From positions 878,001 through 942,000 of the forward strand of contig NC_081822.1 of assembly GCF_030704535.1 (NCBI RefSeq): a stretch of 64,000 nucleotides of DNA. The letters run 5' to 3'. The position numbers and the translations under genes are program-made. Below, piece by piece: positions 1-15,300 of the stretch. The notes beneath the pieces are model-generated. The model was not told where the DNA came from, ran no database searches, and saw only the letters and a program-made list of their open reading frames with translations. Numbering within the stretch: the first letter of the stretch is position 1; each line of letters opens with the position of its first letter. This DNA comes from Vitis vinifera. Taxonomy: Eukaryota > Streptophyta > Magnoliopsida > Vitales > Vitaceae.

Positions 1-213
1 TCCATTCTAGAGCATTCATAGTGTGAAATTGTGAATGAATAGTGAATGAGTCAGAATCGCTGACGAGCGACGAACTATATCTTGGACTGATCCGACAGGG
101 TAACCGAAAGCAGGGGCAGTAACGTAAATACGAATGAAGATCAAATATTTGATTTTGATTGCCATCGAGAACGGTGAAGCGGAAGACTTTAGAGTTGTCC
201 AGGACTGGCCAAG
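1..213. other. 5' flank of the NPC1 gene
   Basis: No open reading frame, RNA gene or repeat is recognisable here. The stretch ends at a TATA element and a pyrimidine-rich leader, so it is probably the proximal promoter of the NPC1 gene. Confidence 0.4.
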
Positions 214-220
214 TATAAAT
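214..220 (+). promoter_or_regulatory. Probable TATA box of NPC1
   Basis: TATAAAT lies about 30 bases before a CT-rich stretch (around 235-260) typical of plant transcription starts, and about 110 bases before the proposed ATG at 326. The assignment rests on motif and spacing only. Confidence 0.5.
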
Positions 221-325
221 TCGGTTTCTTTACTCCCTCGCTCTACTCTCTACAACGGCTACGCTCTCTCGCTCTGGCTCTCGGTCTCGCTCTCCGGTTC
301 TGCATCGTGAGAGTCTGAGTTGAAA

Positions 326-3300
326 ATGGCGATTCGTTTAGGGTTTCGCGTGCGGATTTCGCTGTTCCAGGCAAGGATTTGTTTCTTCTCTAGTTCGATC
401 TCAAGTTTAACTACGTTGAGAAGTGAATTTGCGGTGAATCTTGGTGCTGGTTTTTGTGAGTTTATTTGAGGAATAGGAGGCATTGCAAGTGTCGAAGTTA
501 CAGTCGATCTCTCGTCTAATTTTATTGAGGAAGTGAATTTGCGATGAATCTTGGTGATACGATCTTGTTTTTTTAGTTTGTCAGAATTCAGGAAGGATAC
601 TTAGCAACTTTCTTTCTGTTTTTTTTTTTATTTAAAAAAACTTAGTTTGTTTCTTTGAAAGTTTTGGAGGATTTTCGGATGATTTTGGTTTTGAATTTCA
701 ACAGGAGAGAAGATGAAAAAGAAAGAAAAAGACAGTTGAATCGGTTTTAGCAAAATTCTTCCTTGAAAATTGAAGTTACGATTCTTAAGTATTTATTTTT
801 TTGAAGTTATGATTCTTGGTAGGTGTTCAGGTTCTTGTGTTTTTAATTTTTCAATCTTGGTCGTAGTTTTTTTTTTCTTTTTTTTTTCTGAGTTATTCAG
901 GTGTAGGGAATCAGAAGCTTTGCGGGGAACTTTTTTTTTTTCCCCTTTCTTTTTTAATTTGTTTCTTGAAGTTAGGAGCATTGGTAGTTGATTTTGGTTT
1001 TGAATTTCAGTAGCGTCAGAGAAGAAGAAAGAAGAGAGTTGAATTTATCTTTCTTGTATTTGCTTTATTTTCGAAGTGACAAATATTGGTCGATGAGCGG
1101 AGAGAAAATCAAAGAAAGAGGATTGACCGGAGTCTTTCTTGCATTTTCTTTATTTTTTGAAGTTATGGTTCTTGGTTTCTTAATTATTGAAGTTTCATTA
1201 TCACTTTTCTTCTTTAAATCTAGATGCATGGAAAGGAAAAGGAAAGAAAGAAAAGAATTACTTTAGCAAATGGGGAGATAAAATAAAAGGAAAGAAAAGC
1301 AAAAAAGGTGGAATGTATTATTTTTAATTCTCCAGAATAAAAAATTACAAAAAATGATTTTCGATTTTATTTTCCTCAGATTTATGAGTGGCTGCAGAGA
1401 GTCATAGATTACATTATCTTGGTTGAATTTTGGTATAATCTATCATTTGAAATCAGAAAGAAGGGTATTCTTCTAATTTGGAAAGAGGATGCATCGCTTT
1501 CTACTGAATTTGCATTTTTCTGTGCAGGTATTGTTTCTTGTATTTATAATAAGTGCAGAGAGGTCTGACACCCGATTTCTTTTGACATCCAATGCCTCAG
1601 CTGGGTAAGGCTCTTTCTTACTTGGAATTGGAAGTTACATGAAACATTTTCCTTTTCTAAAAATGAAATATTCTTTGTTTGAACTTATCAGAATTAGGTT
1701 TATAGAGACACCTTATGCTCTCCCATGCCCTTAATTGTATTATTTTTGACAAATTTAAAACAAATTGCTTTGTTGTCATCTATCTCAATGATTCAATATG
1801 ATTGGAAAGAGGTATCCCCTTTCCCCGTCTTCTTGACTCATGTTGTTGCATAATGATTTTTATCACATATTTGCTATATATGATCAAGAAGTTGAACCTT
1901 TTCAATTGTTTTTACATAATTGAGGAATGAATCTAATTCTTCCTGTTGTTTAGGGAAAGACATTCTGAAGAATATTGTGCAATGTATGATATTTGTGGGA
2001 AGCGTAGTGATGGAAAAGTATTGAACTGTCCTTATGGTTCCCCATCTGTGAAGGTATGAGGTGCAAGGATTTATGCTGTTCACACAGTAATGTTATTATT
2101 GTTGGCTAGTTATTTTCTTTTTCTTATTTTTTTATATTCGATTCAGTTGTTTAGTCATCAAACATTGTGTCTGCTTCTTAGATTGGTCCTTGTTTTCGTA
2201 ATCAGGATGGATGAAAAACCTGTCTTACTTCTGGATTTTGTTGGTTTAAATTTATATTGTTTTGTTAAATGCAGTTAAAAAAATTTGCTAACTTTGAAAT
2301 TATATGATGATTGGACTATTCTTTTCCTTCTCATGTTTCCCAGCCAGATGATCTGCTTTCATCAAAGATCCAAAGTATGTGTCCAACCATCAGTGGTAAT
2401 GTTTGTTGTACAGAAGCTCAATTTGACACATTACGGACACAAGTCCAACAAGTAAGATTTTATTTCTTTATTTTATGTTGCTTGTCAAGCTTTTCCAGTT
2501 ATTTTTATTTCTTTGATATCAATGACTGAATCCTGATTTTCTCTTTGCAGTATTTTGCTTTGATATCAAATGACATATCATTGCTTACTAATTGGGAAAC
2601 TCGTAGTGATTTGTCCTTTATAGCAATGTTAGACTAAGGAAGTGCCATTGGTTTACTACTTTGATAGTCCACTGTGAAAATTTTGTGAAAAATTGACACT
2701 GAAAAAAAATAAAAATAAAATTAAAGAGTATTGAACTTTATAGTTTTTTTTTTTTAAAAATGATTATGGTTGTCATGATATAATCTTTATTTTCTGGTCA
2801 TCCAATAGACCATCATTTGGTAAATTGTCTGTAAAAAAAGGCATATTTTAATTTGCCTTTCTTTTAGTTTTGTCTAAGGGAGTGTTTGGGAAAATAAATA
2901 ACTTGAGTTGATTTAAGCACTTTTTATTTCATGCCAGTCCATTATTTTCAATTTTTGTTGATTTTATGAACATAAGTTAGTGATACTCCTACATTTTGTT
3001 TATATTTTTATTGTGACGTTCAATTGCAGCAACATTCTTAATTTATAATTTATTTTGCAGGCAATTCCTTTTCTTGTAGGCTGTCCAGCATGCCTGAGGA
3101 ATTTTTTGAATTTGTTCTGTGAGCTTACCTGCTCTCCCAATCAGAGTTTATTTATCAATGTGACTTCTGTTTCCAAGGTAGGAATTCCTCCTAATCAAAC
3201 TCTGATGTCTTTGAAAGATGCCCTACAAAACCTTGGTTTTCCATGTTTCCAGGAGGGCCCTTTTAGTTCTCATCCCTTTCTCTCCATATGTTCATTGTGC

Positions 3301-6300
3301 AATCTTTTTATTCATCGACATTTTATGACGAAGATATCTGTCTAAAACTTATTTTTATTCCATTTCAAATTTGAGTGATTACTTTTAAATTAGTTCATAG
3401 TCTCTTGAACAGCTGAATGATGAACATATCTGTCTGAAACTTATTTTTGTCTATTTCAAGCTTGAGAGATGACTTTTAAATTAGTTCATACTCTCCTGAA
3501 CTGCTGAATCATTCAGCAGTTTTAACGAGGGAACTTATTTTCTTTTTCTTTTCTCAGGTTAATAACAATTTGACTGTGGATGGGATTGAATTTATTATAA
3601 CTGATGCTTTTGGTGAAGGGTTGTATAACTCTTGTAAGGATGTAAAGTTTGGTACAATGAATACTCGAGCAATTGACTTTATTGGTGCTGGAGCTAAAAC
3701 TTTTAAAGGTAATCAGTTCTTTTGAAATTGCATCCTAAGTTTGCTATCTCTCTCTCTCTCCTACACACACACACACGCATGTATGCATTGGCTTTGCAAT
3801 GAAGTAAGGAATATGATTTAAAATGCATGTGGGGGAAAATAGTGTTTAAAAGAAAGGGAAACTAACTTCACCATCTTTAATAATTATACTCATTGGAAGT
3901 GGATCCTAAACTAGTACTGGATACTTTCTCTCAACTTCCACCTGATGGTATTTGTCAACAGCAATATTCTTATCTTAAAACTGCCATTCTTTCTAACAAT
4001 CAAATATGAAAGTTTTCAGAATATATATAGGTTCAAGTTTAAAGTTTAAATAGTTCTGTAAATTTCCTCTTTTGCCAACTTAATCACACTTCTACTGTTT
4101 TTATGTTTTTATCCAATATGATGAATTCTTTGTTGAAAGGGTGCCCAATTGAAATAGGATCAAGGTTTGGTTGGATTAGAGATCATTAATACATAGGATA
4201 TGCAAAGAAAGATGAAAGATCTTCCAATAGAAATTACTAGAAAAAATTTATTCTTAAATTTGGGGAATATGGATAGTAAAATCTGGGACAAGATTCATGA
4301 GAGAAGATGGTCGTTCCAAGATTTTAATAAATTCAGCCAGGATTTTGGACAAAAAAAATCAAGAAATTTGGGTAATTCAGCTAAATAATTTTACAACTTG
4401 AAAACCTTGTACCTGTCAGCAAAGGAAAATTTTGGATATGGACAAAATATATACACGACTAATTATTGTTAGATGGAACAAAAGGGCACGTGTATAGTGA
4501 AATTGTAAAGAGGTTGCTGAATCTTTGTTTTAGATGGAACATAAAGGTACAAGTATAATTAAATTCAAGACAGTTTAAGAAATCTATGGAAACTAATTCC
4601 AAAATTTGGATTTTATGGTCTTAAAGAAAATTGACAGGATGTATTGGTCATTGATAGAGAAATGCAGGCTCTAGGTTTTGTTCAAGGTTCTTGGTTTGGT
4701 TGTGATGGTCTTGAATCCTTTGTATCTTAATTATCTTTTTGTCTTATGTGGTACTTTCCAAAATTCCTTTTTCCACCCTCAAAATAAATATGATATCGAC
4801 CATATAATATTTAAGCATTTCTATCTCTCCGGTCTGTTGAATAGTTTTTCTCTCTTGAACTTTCATTTCTACAGTTTAGAATAACTCCTGATGGTGTGAA
4901 ATTCCTTCTGTTCATATTTAAGTATTATTAAAGCTTTGAACAAAAGTAGTCATTTTAGCGATAGATTTATGTGCATTTGGCTTTTATTTGTGAGGATTAT
5001 GACTAGTAAATCTCTTTACTCTTTGTGGTATTAAATGCATTCTGCACAATTGGGACTTGTTTATGATTTTTATGCTTCTGGCAGAATGGTTTGCTTTTAT
5101 TGGTACACGTGCAGCCCCCAGTGTGCCAGGTTCACCATATGCCATTAATTTCCAACCAAGTATTGCTGAGTCATCTGGGATGAAACCTATGAATGTATCC
5201 ACATATTCATGTGGTGACAATTCACTGGGATGTTCTTGTGGTGATTGCCCTTCAGCTTCTGTCTGCTCTGGTTATGCTCCTCCTTCCCTACACAAAGAGG
5301 GTTCATGTTCAGTGAGAATTGGGTCCCTTAAGGTGGTGCATTGATTTACTTATTTATTTGCATAGAATGGGGATTTTTTTAGATATATCAATGTGCATTT
5401 TAAGTCTGCATCATCTGACTTCAGGTTTGTCTATGGCTTAGCTGATTTGGTCCCTCTATTTGATGACTGCAGGCCAAATGCATTGAATTTTCTTTGGCAA
5501 TCCTATATATCATACTGGTTACTATCTTTTTTGGATGGGGTTTGTTTCATCGAACTAGAGAAAGGAACCCAGCTCCTAGAATGAAACCAATGCTAAATGT
5601 CATGGATGGTAGTGAGCTCCATTCCATGAACAGGCCAAAGGATGAGAATCTCTCTTCACAGGTGCTTCCAAATTTTCTATCTATTACCAATGAGTATTCT
5701 TTTCATAGTCTTTGTTTACTGCAGTAAACTACTCTGATTATTCAAGTCTTTTTTGAGGTGTGTCAAGTTGCATTGTTTTGAGTGTAGCCTTTGTAGATAT
5801 TTCCTCAAAAGTGTGGACTCAGTTTTTGGAAGACTAGTGTTACAATTACTCTTAGTTGGTGGAGATTTATTATGTATGTTAATTGTGTTAGAGTCATAAT
5901 TTATGAGGACAATGGAAAGGTATAGAAGATAAAAGAGGGAAGGCATGGTGATTTATGGTTTCCATATCATCTCCTCTTCTTTTCTTTTCTTCTCATCTTC
6001 CTTTTTATGGTCATAATATTTCAGCATGTGGCCATTGATGAGAAATGAACCATGTGCTAGTGAAGAGGCAATTCCTTGTCTGGTTTTCTACCTCCAGTAC
6101 CATCTTCCTATAGTTGTAGAAAATTGTGTTAGACTGTTCATGTATTATTGAACTTGCCAGTGATGCACCTACAATTTTTCCTTTTTTTTTTTTTTGAAGT
6201 GTAGTCAAGAATTGCTGCTTTCCTACGGATTCTAAGTACATAAGCAAAAAAATACAGATCTGTCAAGATGGTTCATTTGCACAAGCAGCATTTTTTGTCA

Positions 6301-9300
6301 TTATACATAAGAGATTGTGATCTGTAGAACTATTCTAATTCCCATATAAACTTTGGCATTAATAGGTATTCTGGTGACATAAGTGCAACATGTATTATGG
6401 ATCTTCTGATTGTTAGAACAACCACAGGTGGCCTAGAATATTCTGTGGTGCTACTAAAAGTATTGTTAGTGTGTTTGTCTGTTGCTAGAATATGATCTAC
6501 AAACATGTTTTATGCTTTGAGTTTTCTCCAAATTTTTTGTTTATATGCTTTCAAGTAACTTGTTTGTGTTACTTATTAGGAAAAATAAACAAGTTTGTAG
6601 TTCAGTTTCTGGGAAAAAGAGAACACGTCCTTAGTTCACATTGATATCCCTTGTATTAGGGCTTTGCTTGCTGGAACTTGATTTCTTCATTTGAGGGTTT
6701 TTTTTCCTACCTTTTTGAAGAGTAACTGTACGTTCTTTGATGTAATATGAACTCATTACAAGTTCCTTTTTTTATTCATTATCAGATGCTTGAGGATGTT
6801 CCCCAAATTAGAAATGGGGTTCAACTTTCAATTGTGCAAGGATACATGTCAAACTTTTACAGGTCTTGCCTATCCTATTAATGCTTGTATTAATTTAGGC
6901 AGAATGATTTTTTGACTTTATGGTTCTAATGTTTGTGTTCAGGAGATATGGAACATGGGTCGCTAGACATCCCACCATCATGTTGTGTTCGTCATTGGCT
7001 ATAGTTCTTGTACTTTGTTTAGGTCTAATTCGTTTTAAGGTGGAGACACGACCTGAGAAGGTATGATTTGGAACCTGTGTAGCTATCCAGGGTAAATTAA
7101 ATAATCTGTTTCACAGGGTCAACTGCCTGGGTTTGGGGAATCATTATTATCAAATATGCTTCCACAAGTTTGATTGTCCCTTTAAGATAGCAACATAGGA
7201 GACTTTTGTTAATGATATCCTTTGATATTTGTCCACACAACATGGGTTTTGACATATTGACTCTAGTTTGGGAACTTACAAATGTGTTTTCCATTTAGCC
7301 CATTGATCAGCATGTGTATAAATCTGGCTCCTTGCATTTAGATTTTTGGGGATGGTTATCCCCAAAATCCTGTATCCTTTTTAAAGTGCATCACTTTTGT
7401 CTCTACCTGATTATAACTTCAAGAAAGAAAAGGACAGTTTTTGAATGCTCATTGTTCTTTTTTCTTGGCACACTTAGTATACTCCCTGTGTACTCTGGTG
7501 TGCTTAGCTGCAGCTCTTTTTGTATTATCTCTTCTTATATATATTATTTATTGGGTGCTTATAAAAAAAGTTTTTGCATGATATAAAACATGATTAATTA
7601 ATTTAATGGGTCAAGCAGGGCTTTGATGCTACATTGCGTGATAACAGTTGTAAAAAAATATGCAAATATCAGTTTTTTTTTTCTGATACATAGAAATTCA
7701 TTATAAGACTCAATCTGTCCGACCTAGCACTCATCACAAAATAATGAGCAGAGCTAAGACTCCTTGGTGGGAATTTCTACTGAATGTGCCTGTTTTGATA
7801 AAAGAATTGTGGAAAATTTTAAGAACAACTGAATTTTGATTTAAACTATTGGAAATATTTGCGAGATGCTAATGACATTAAGATGGCAGCACTCAAAATA
7901 ATGTTGAAGTATTCATGCTTTAGGCACTCTTTAGGAAGGTTGGAGTGCGAGCAAGGGGTGGATTTATTTTCTTGAAACCCATTAGCAGATTGTACATCGA
8001 GTTGTTGATAATTCTTTGACAAGGCTTCTATGATGTTTATTCTTATCCACTGTTAATCAATATAGTGTTAGTTTGTTACTGTGGTCTTGGTCTGTCCAAA
8101 TGCCAGCCAACCTTTAATACATGTGCTGTTTCAGCTATGGGTGGGTCCTGGGAGTAAAGCTGCAGAAGAGAAACAATTTTTTGATAGCCACCTAGCTCCT
8201 TTTTACAGAATTGAACAGGTTCCATACTATACCACTTATTTATTGTGATTTTAACTGTCATCTTATTCAGTTTCTTGTTATGATTTTACTTGCCACTGTT
8301 TCATGTTTCTGTTTGAGAAACGATTACAATGATTACTCTTCATGTCTGCTTTTTATTAGTATTATGCGCTGTTGAATGATACTATTTTTCATGCTTGAGT
8401 GCTGCAAATCAAATATCTTTTGTTTGTTTCTGATACCATGTTGAGTTTAAAGAATCTTGGAAGGAATAAAGAGGATGAATTTTTTCCTTGATTTCAATCT
8501 GTGCAAAAAACCTCATATTTATGCAATTATTCCTAGCACAAAAAATTAGGAACCTTTCTTACCTAATTAGATTAGATTCCCTTGATTACAGGATTGCCCA
8601 ATCCTCTCCTTCATTATTGAATTTTACAGCCATAACCTCCCTAATTTAGCCAATTTGCCAGCCTACGTACAGATTGCATTCTTCCACAGCATCCTCCAGA
8701 AGGAATTTTGCTTTGTATGACTGACTTCCCCACCTCAAATAGTAGAGCTTAATTTTTGTTAGTATATTCGATTTATGTAAGCAGTTATCAACTTTTTCAC
8801 TATAATTTTCTGTGCCTAGACCAGTACAAAGGGTTTTGAAGTCTGCTGCTGATTAGTCCCCATCATTCTTCTACTGTTCTTTGCAAATATGTAGTATAGG
8901 GAGATGGCATTTATTAGACAGAAATGCATTAAAGACCAAGAAAAAAGTTGTTTTGGACTGGTTCAACATTATCGAGTTCAAAATTTTAGTTTAGTAGACA
9001 TGAATATGGTAGATTAATTTGTTCAATATGAGTAAAAATGTTCTTTAACCTCAAATTAAGTACAGTAAAATATTATTATAGATAAGAGAAAAATATGGCT
9101 CCTATTAAAACTGTGGGCAACAATGCAGATCACAATCTGCTCATTATCTAAATTCAACCTGATTAAATTGGAATTCAGCATTGAACATATAAATTTTGTT
9201 TCAAATGATGTTCTATGATAATCGTATCAAACATAGGATTTGGCTGGTTTGATTTGACTATGAAACTAGATCCGACTGGTCCTAGATTTAACCAAATCTG

Positions 9301-12300
9301 CAGGTAGTGGTGCTCATATTTTCGGACTTTTCTCACTTTGCTATCTAGGATTTGTATGGAATACAGGTTTCAATCTTATCTTTGGTGCTTACCTTTTCAG
9401 TTTTTACCCCATTTCTTTTTTCTTTCCTTTGTTTTCTTTTACTTATCTTAGTATGTATTTTTGTGAATAGTATCAACTCCAGTAAAAATGGGCCCCCCCT
9501 TCTTTTCATATATTAATATAAGATGTATTCAGGTACTTAGGAAAGGACCCTTCATATGTATTTAGATAAGGATAATTTGAATATTTAAGAACTATAGGTG
9601 CGTCCTAAGTTAGAAATAAAACCCTAAACATCAACATTTTGTTCTCTGATCTGTGTCAAATCTGGATTTTGAGCTTGAGGCTGAGTTCTATATTGGATTA
9701 ATACCATCTGTCTGATTTTGTTTCAAAATTTTTTGTGAGGATATATAATCAGATGTGAATTTGGATCTTACTGACTCTACGAGTTTAATGTCTTTTAAGA
9801 TCACTAAACGAACAGCTTTTCCTCTATCCCTCTTATTTCCCATTGTTATCTGCTTCCAATGTTCTTTTTATTGTCTCGAATAGGCCACCCTGTTGTGACT
9901 TTTCAAGGAAGTAATGACACCTATATTTTTTCCAGCTCGTATTAGCGACAATTCCAGATGCAAATGGCATATCACCAAGTATTGTGACAGAGAACAATAT
10001 CAAGTTACTTTTTGAAATACAAAAGAAGGTAATTTTAATGCTTTGTGTTATTTCTTGGTCATATTGTCTTATATCATTCCCAAAACCATTGTCTAACATA
10101 ATTTCAACAAATAAACAATTAGCTGTTGCTTAATGGAATATAGCGAGCTTCTAAGTTGACTTAAGGTTAGAGGTTGAAATTTCAAGCACACTAATGGACA
10201 ATAAGGTTTAATTAGGTTTCAAGAAAATTTGTAATATGACATTCTCACAAGAAAGACAACACCCCTAATAAAGAAAGAACAAGTGTGGTTATGTTTACTC
10301 ATTTTTTTTCTAAGTGCATTGTTTTGACAGGTTGATGGTCTTCGTGCAAATTTTTCTGGTTCTATGATATCTCTGACTGACATTTGCATGAAGCCACTTG
10401 GCCAGGATTGTGCCACTCAAAGTGTTCTACAGGTATCATTGTTGCATGTTTATTAACTGTAGTTAAATGTGGTCTTGAAACAGGTGATGCATATGCAAGA
10501 TTTCCATGAAGTTAGATATGGTTCAATTCATCCTTTTGAATTCTTTAAGAAGTGCATACCAAAATGGAAGACATGACTTACTCTTCTTCTTCAAAATCTG
10601 ATCTTAAAAGCTTTTGGCCATTTTTCTCCATCCACAAAGAATTTTAATTGATCAATGCTCCATCAAGTTTACCTTGCCTCCAGAGAAAGAATAGGAATAC
10701 GTACTTCTGATAAGCACTGTGAAGTTTTTTTGCAAGGAATAGTTGTATAAATTCCAAGTGATAGCTGACTAAATGAAATGAGAAACACTAATTGCAATGT
10801 TTGACTACCCCTTTGTAATGTCCAGGCTAAATGCATGCACCGACTTTCTTTTCCTTTTCTATCTTTTTTCTTGTTTTTTTCCCTTCTTGCTTCTTTCCCG
10901 CTGGATCACTTAATATCAACACCCTGTTAAAATAAAGCTAAGATACATTCAAATGAATTATGTGGCACATATAACCGTCTCCTGCTATAAAGATTTACAA
11001 TTCCATTTCATTATACAAAAACAAGTGGTGGATGGCCCTCTTATGTCCTGAATCCTGATATTGGTATCTTTCTGTTCCTGCTGATTGCATGGTATATTAA
11101 TATGAATAGATTAGTGACTTACTTGATTGGCCTTCTATTTGTTGATATTCCCCCTGAATGTTGAATTCCATATTGCACCAAATGAGAAAGTATCTATGAA
11201 ATTTATGACTGTTACTAAGATTGAAATATACACTTTGAGGGTTTTTTGGCTGAAGTTTTTATTCATATGAGCAATTCTGACTAGTTTAGTCCTTTCTACC
11301 TTTGAGAACAAAAGAGTCACATTGAGTTTATTCACTTCAATTTATGAGGTGAAGGCCAGATAGAATGTGGGCAGTATCAGAAAGAATGGATCTAAAATCT
11401 CATTATTTAATTGGAAGCATGGCCTTTTAGACTACAATATCAGAGCAAGATTCATGTTCCAGAACCAATAGTACTGTAAAATGTTCTCTGTAATAAGTTC
11501 TAATCTTTCTCCTATTTTCTATAGACTGTAATGTCCATAATACTCTATTACCTGCTGCTTTCTTTGGTGGTGATTTTTTTACTCAGTTTTTAAGCTCAAT
11601 CATTTCATGATTTTTGGTTGAATATTGTCATATTAAAGTGTACAAATGGCATAGTCACACTATAAAGTTTTAAGTTCTATTTTTGGTGTACTTGCTCTGT
11701 AAAAAGGATACTCCTATAGCTTTTTTGGTCATGTTCACGTGTTGAGATTTATGTGTGCTGGACGCGTATTGAAATGACATGACCCTTGATTGTGTCCTTA
11801 CTACTGTGCATCTTTATATTTTATATATCTTTATATTTATACAACCTATGTATGTAGAAGCATTTTTGTCATATAATTACAGCCAGAGCATCTTGACATC
11901 TATCTAATATCAAGTGATCACACCCTTTTTGTTTTTTTTTTTTTTTTTGGTGATAGTATTTCAAAATGGATTCCAGAAATTATGATGATTATGGAGGAGT
12001 TCAACATGTTGAATATTGCTTTCAGGTATATATTTATGATCTTCATTTTCATGTGGTTGTAAGCTCAAAAGCTAGCTGTTCTGCTAGGGTCTTTCATTTC
12101 CAAGATAAACTACTTGAGACAGCTTATATGGAAATTTTGTGATCAGTGGAGAATCTGATATATGGTATTCTGTTTGGGTAGAGAAATAGATCCTACAAGT
12201 ATTTTAATAGATTTATATCTGAATGAGAACCACTAGGTATGTTATATTGCTCAGGCCAATTCAATCACTACTTTGAACAATCTCCACTCCCAGAGAAAAG

Positions 12301-15300
12301 AAACATTAAGTGTTATCAAAGGTAGTCTTTGTTCTTGAAGGTACCTACAAGCATGATCGGATTGGATACTAATGAGTTGAATAGTGCTATGTGAAGGTGT
12401 TCTTAAATGTTAACCACACTCCATCTGTTGATCCATGGACATTATGCTATGTGAACCTTTATCTCGTTTTGGACTGAGATAGTTTGCCTTTTTTTTTCTT
12501 CCCTGGATCGGTTTTGGATACTTATAATACTATTGACACGTCTAGGATGTAACTATCTGAGTATTTTCTTAAGTGGATTTAGCCTTATTGTATAGGCCTC
12601 CTTGTATAGTGGAGGTGGTCAATCATTTTTTTGATCAGGTTTTTGTAATTGCAGGGAGGACTCATCCTTCCCATGTTGTTTTGAACTATAATTAGTACAT
12701 CTTTGTTTCTGATCAAAAAACCATCTCAGTATTCTCTCCTTTTGTTTTTCTCCATTATTGACCTTTAGATGTGGAGAAAGAAGTTTCTAACCTTTTAACT
12801 TCCAGCTTTGCATCTGTATTTTGTAACATAATTTTTTAGTGATATTTGCAAAATAAATGCCTATTCAAAATCAGTTACTCTGTGCTTCTTTCAGCATTAT
12901 ACATCTGCAGATACATGTATGAGTGCATTTAAAGCACCACTAGATCCTAGCACTGCACTAGGGGGTTTCTCTGGGAATAATTATTCTGAGGTAATCTTTT
13001 AAACTCTTGTAAGTTGAAAATATATTGGTAGTTATAAAAACCCTGTATTCATGATCGGATGGCAGGCTTCTGCATTTATAGTAACGTATCCTGTGAATAA
13101 TGCAATTGACAAAGAAGGCAATGAAACCGGGAAAGCAGTGGCTTGGGAAAAGGCCTTCATTCAGATAGTGAAGGTTTGGACTTTGGACTCATGTTTCTTT
13201 AATTTTTCAGTTACTTTTTGGTCCAACCTTACATGATACCAGCTTCCAAGAGTGTTCCCAAGATTTTCTGTTGTTGCTTGTTTCTCCCTTTGCTTTGAAT
13301 GATCTCTCATCTTTTTGGTGTACTCCTTTTCCTTTTCTTGATAGAGCTTTCATTTCTTATGAAACATATATTTTTAATGTTTTGCTTTTTTCCTTTTATA
13401 ATTCTGCCTAGGGAGGTAATTTTGTTAGTAATGGTAATTACTAGGATGTCTTATATTTCTCTTCTTCAAGTTCAGATTAGTAAGTTGTTTTATTTAAGAT
13501 TGATTGACAGAAGACAACATAATTTCAAGGAAATAAATCAATTATCCCATGCTCCTATGTAGCCTACTCTATTGGTCACATACAAATAGCTTTTCATGTA
13601 TAAATTCAATATAATTCTCAGACAGAGCCTTGATTTCTTTTCCAGGCCTATGATATGCATTTAATTGGACTTCCCATAAAATTTAAATGCTTCCATTGCA
13701 TTTTACATTTCATTTGGATGCACAAATCTATCATTGTGGAGGTCACCAGACAAAGGGTGGATGCCAACAATAAAAAGAGAAAAACGATAGTAAAAGATGG
13801 AATTTGCGACATTTGCAATCTTCAGTATTTACTTCAATTGTAGGGGGAATGAATATAATTATCAATTCTAGATGATGAATCTGATTAGTCTCATTAACTG
13901 CTATTTAGAACACAATTGGCCCATTCATCTTGCATTGAATTTCCAAGTTCACCCTAGATGTTTTATGCTTTAAGGTTTTGGATAGATTGTTCAGTTGAGT
14001 CATACTCATAAGTTATGGTTATGCTATGTCTTTAAATCCTAATTGTACAAACACAGTTTCCATTTATGGTTTTTATTGAGTTTAGAGTGGTAAATATGAT
14101 ACAGAGAAACAGAAAAAAAGGGATATCTGATTATCATAATGTAATTTTGAGAATTGGTTATCAGCAGCAGAGATTGTGATAAATTCCATAAGACAATGGA
14201 GAACAATGTTTTTTGCTTGTTTATAATTAGGGTTAATTTCACTTACCTCTTTACAGGTTTTGACTAACTACACTTGTCCCTCATTGGTTTGAAATTTCAT
14301 CAAATATTTCTCATATTCATTTATTTTTTATTTTCACTCACCTACCCTCTCACTCAAGATAAGGGAGGTATTTGATAAAATTTCGAACCAATGGGAGCTA
14401 GGTGTATTTAGCCAAAAACTTAGGGAAGTTAATGAAATTAACCCTTATGATTATTCTAGCATTTTTAGAGACTATGAATTTGGGTTTAGGAAAATGCCTA
14501 GAACTATTAAAAGTTGTGCATGTCAAAGGTACCAGTCACCAAGTTGTACACTTTTCATATGTTAATGTTATTAAATTTTGGATTGTAATAGGAACATTTT
14601 ATGAACAAAGGCATTGTAGTCCAAGGTTAAATAGGTGGTATGGCCCTAGATAGCATGGATGACAACAGGGAATTTTCCTTAGATGGGTGTGGGGAGTTGA
14701 AATTTGCCACAGGAATTGTATATCATCCATTATTATCATTGGCTTGATCATTGTAGTCTTAGAGCTTATTTTCTTCTTGATCTCTATTTTCACACCCTAC
14801 AATTCCTCATGTCAGTGCAGCTAGTACTAGAATTTGAGTCAGTTTTTTTGACAGGATGATCTATTGCCAATGATGCAATCTAAAAATCTAACGCTTTCCT
14901 TTTCATCCGAAAGCTCAATTGAGGAGGAATTAAAAAGAGAAAGTACTGCAGATGCCATAACTATATCGGTGGGCCTCTCTCTCTCTCTCTCTCTTTCTTT
15001 TCATTTATTTGCTGAGGAATGATGTTCGCATCTTTTCTTATATAAAGTTTACCACTTGTGTTATTTCTATTCTTGTGGGTGATTACATCTTTTAGAGTGT
15101 GTATTGTGTGAATAAGCTCCAACCCATTTTTTATTAATGTGATTCATCTAATAAGAATTTCTTCTAATTTCTTGTCCCAGATAAGCTATCTCGTTATGTT
15201 TGCTTACATATCTTTGACTTTGGGTGATACACCTCGTCTATCTTCTTTTTACATTTCATCCAAGGTATGATCTGATTTGTGGTTTCAATTCCTTGTAACT

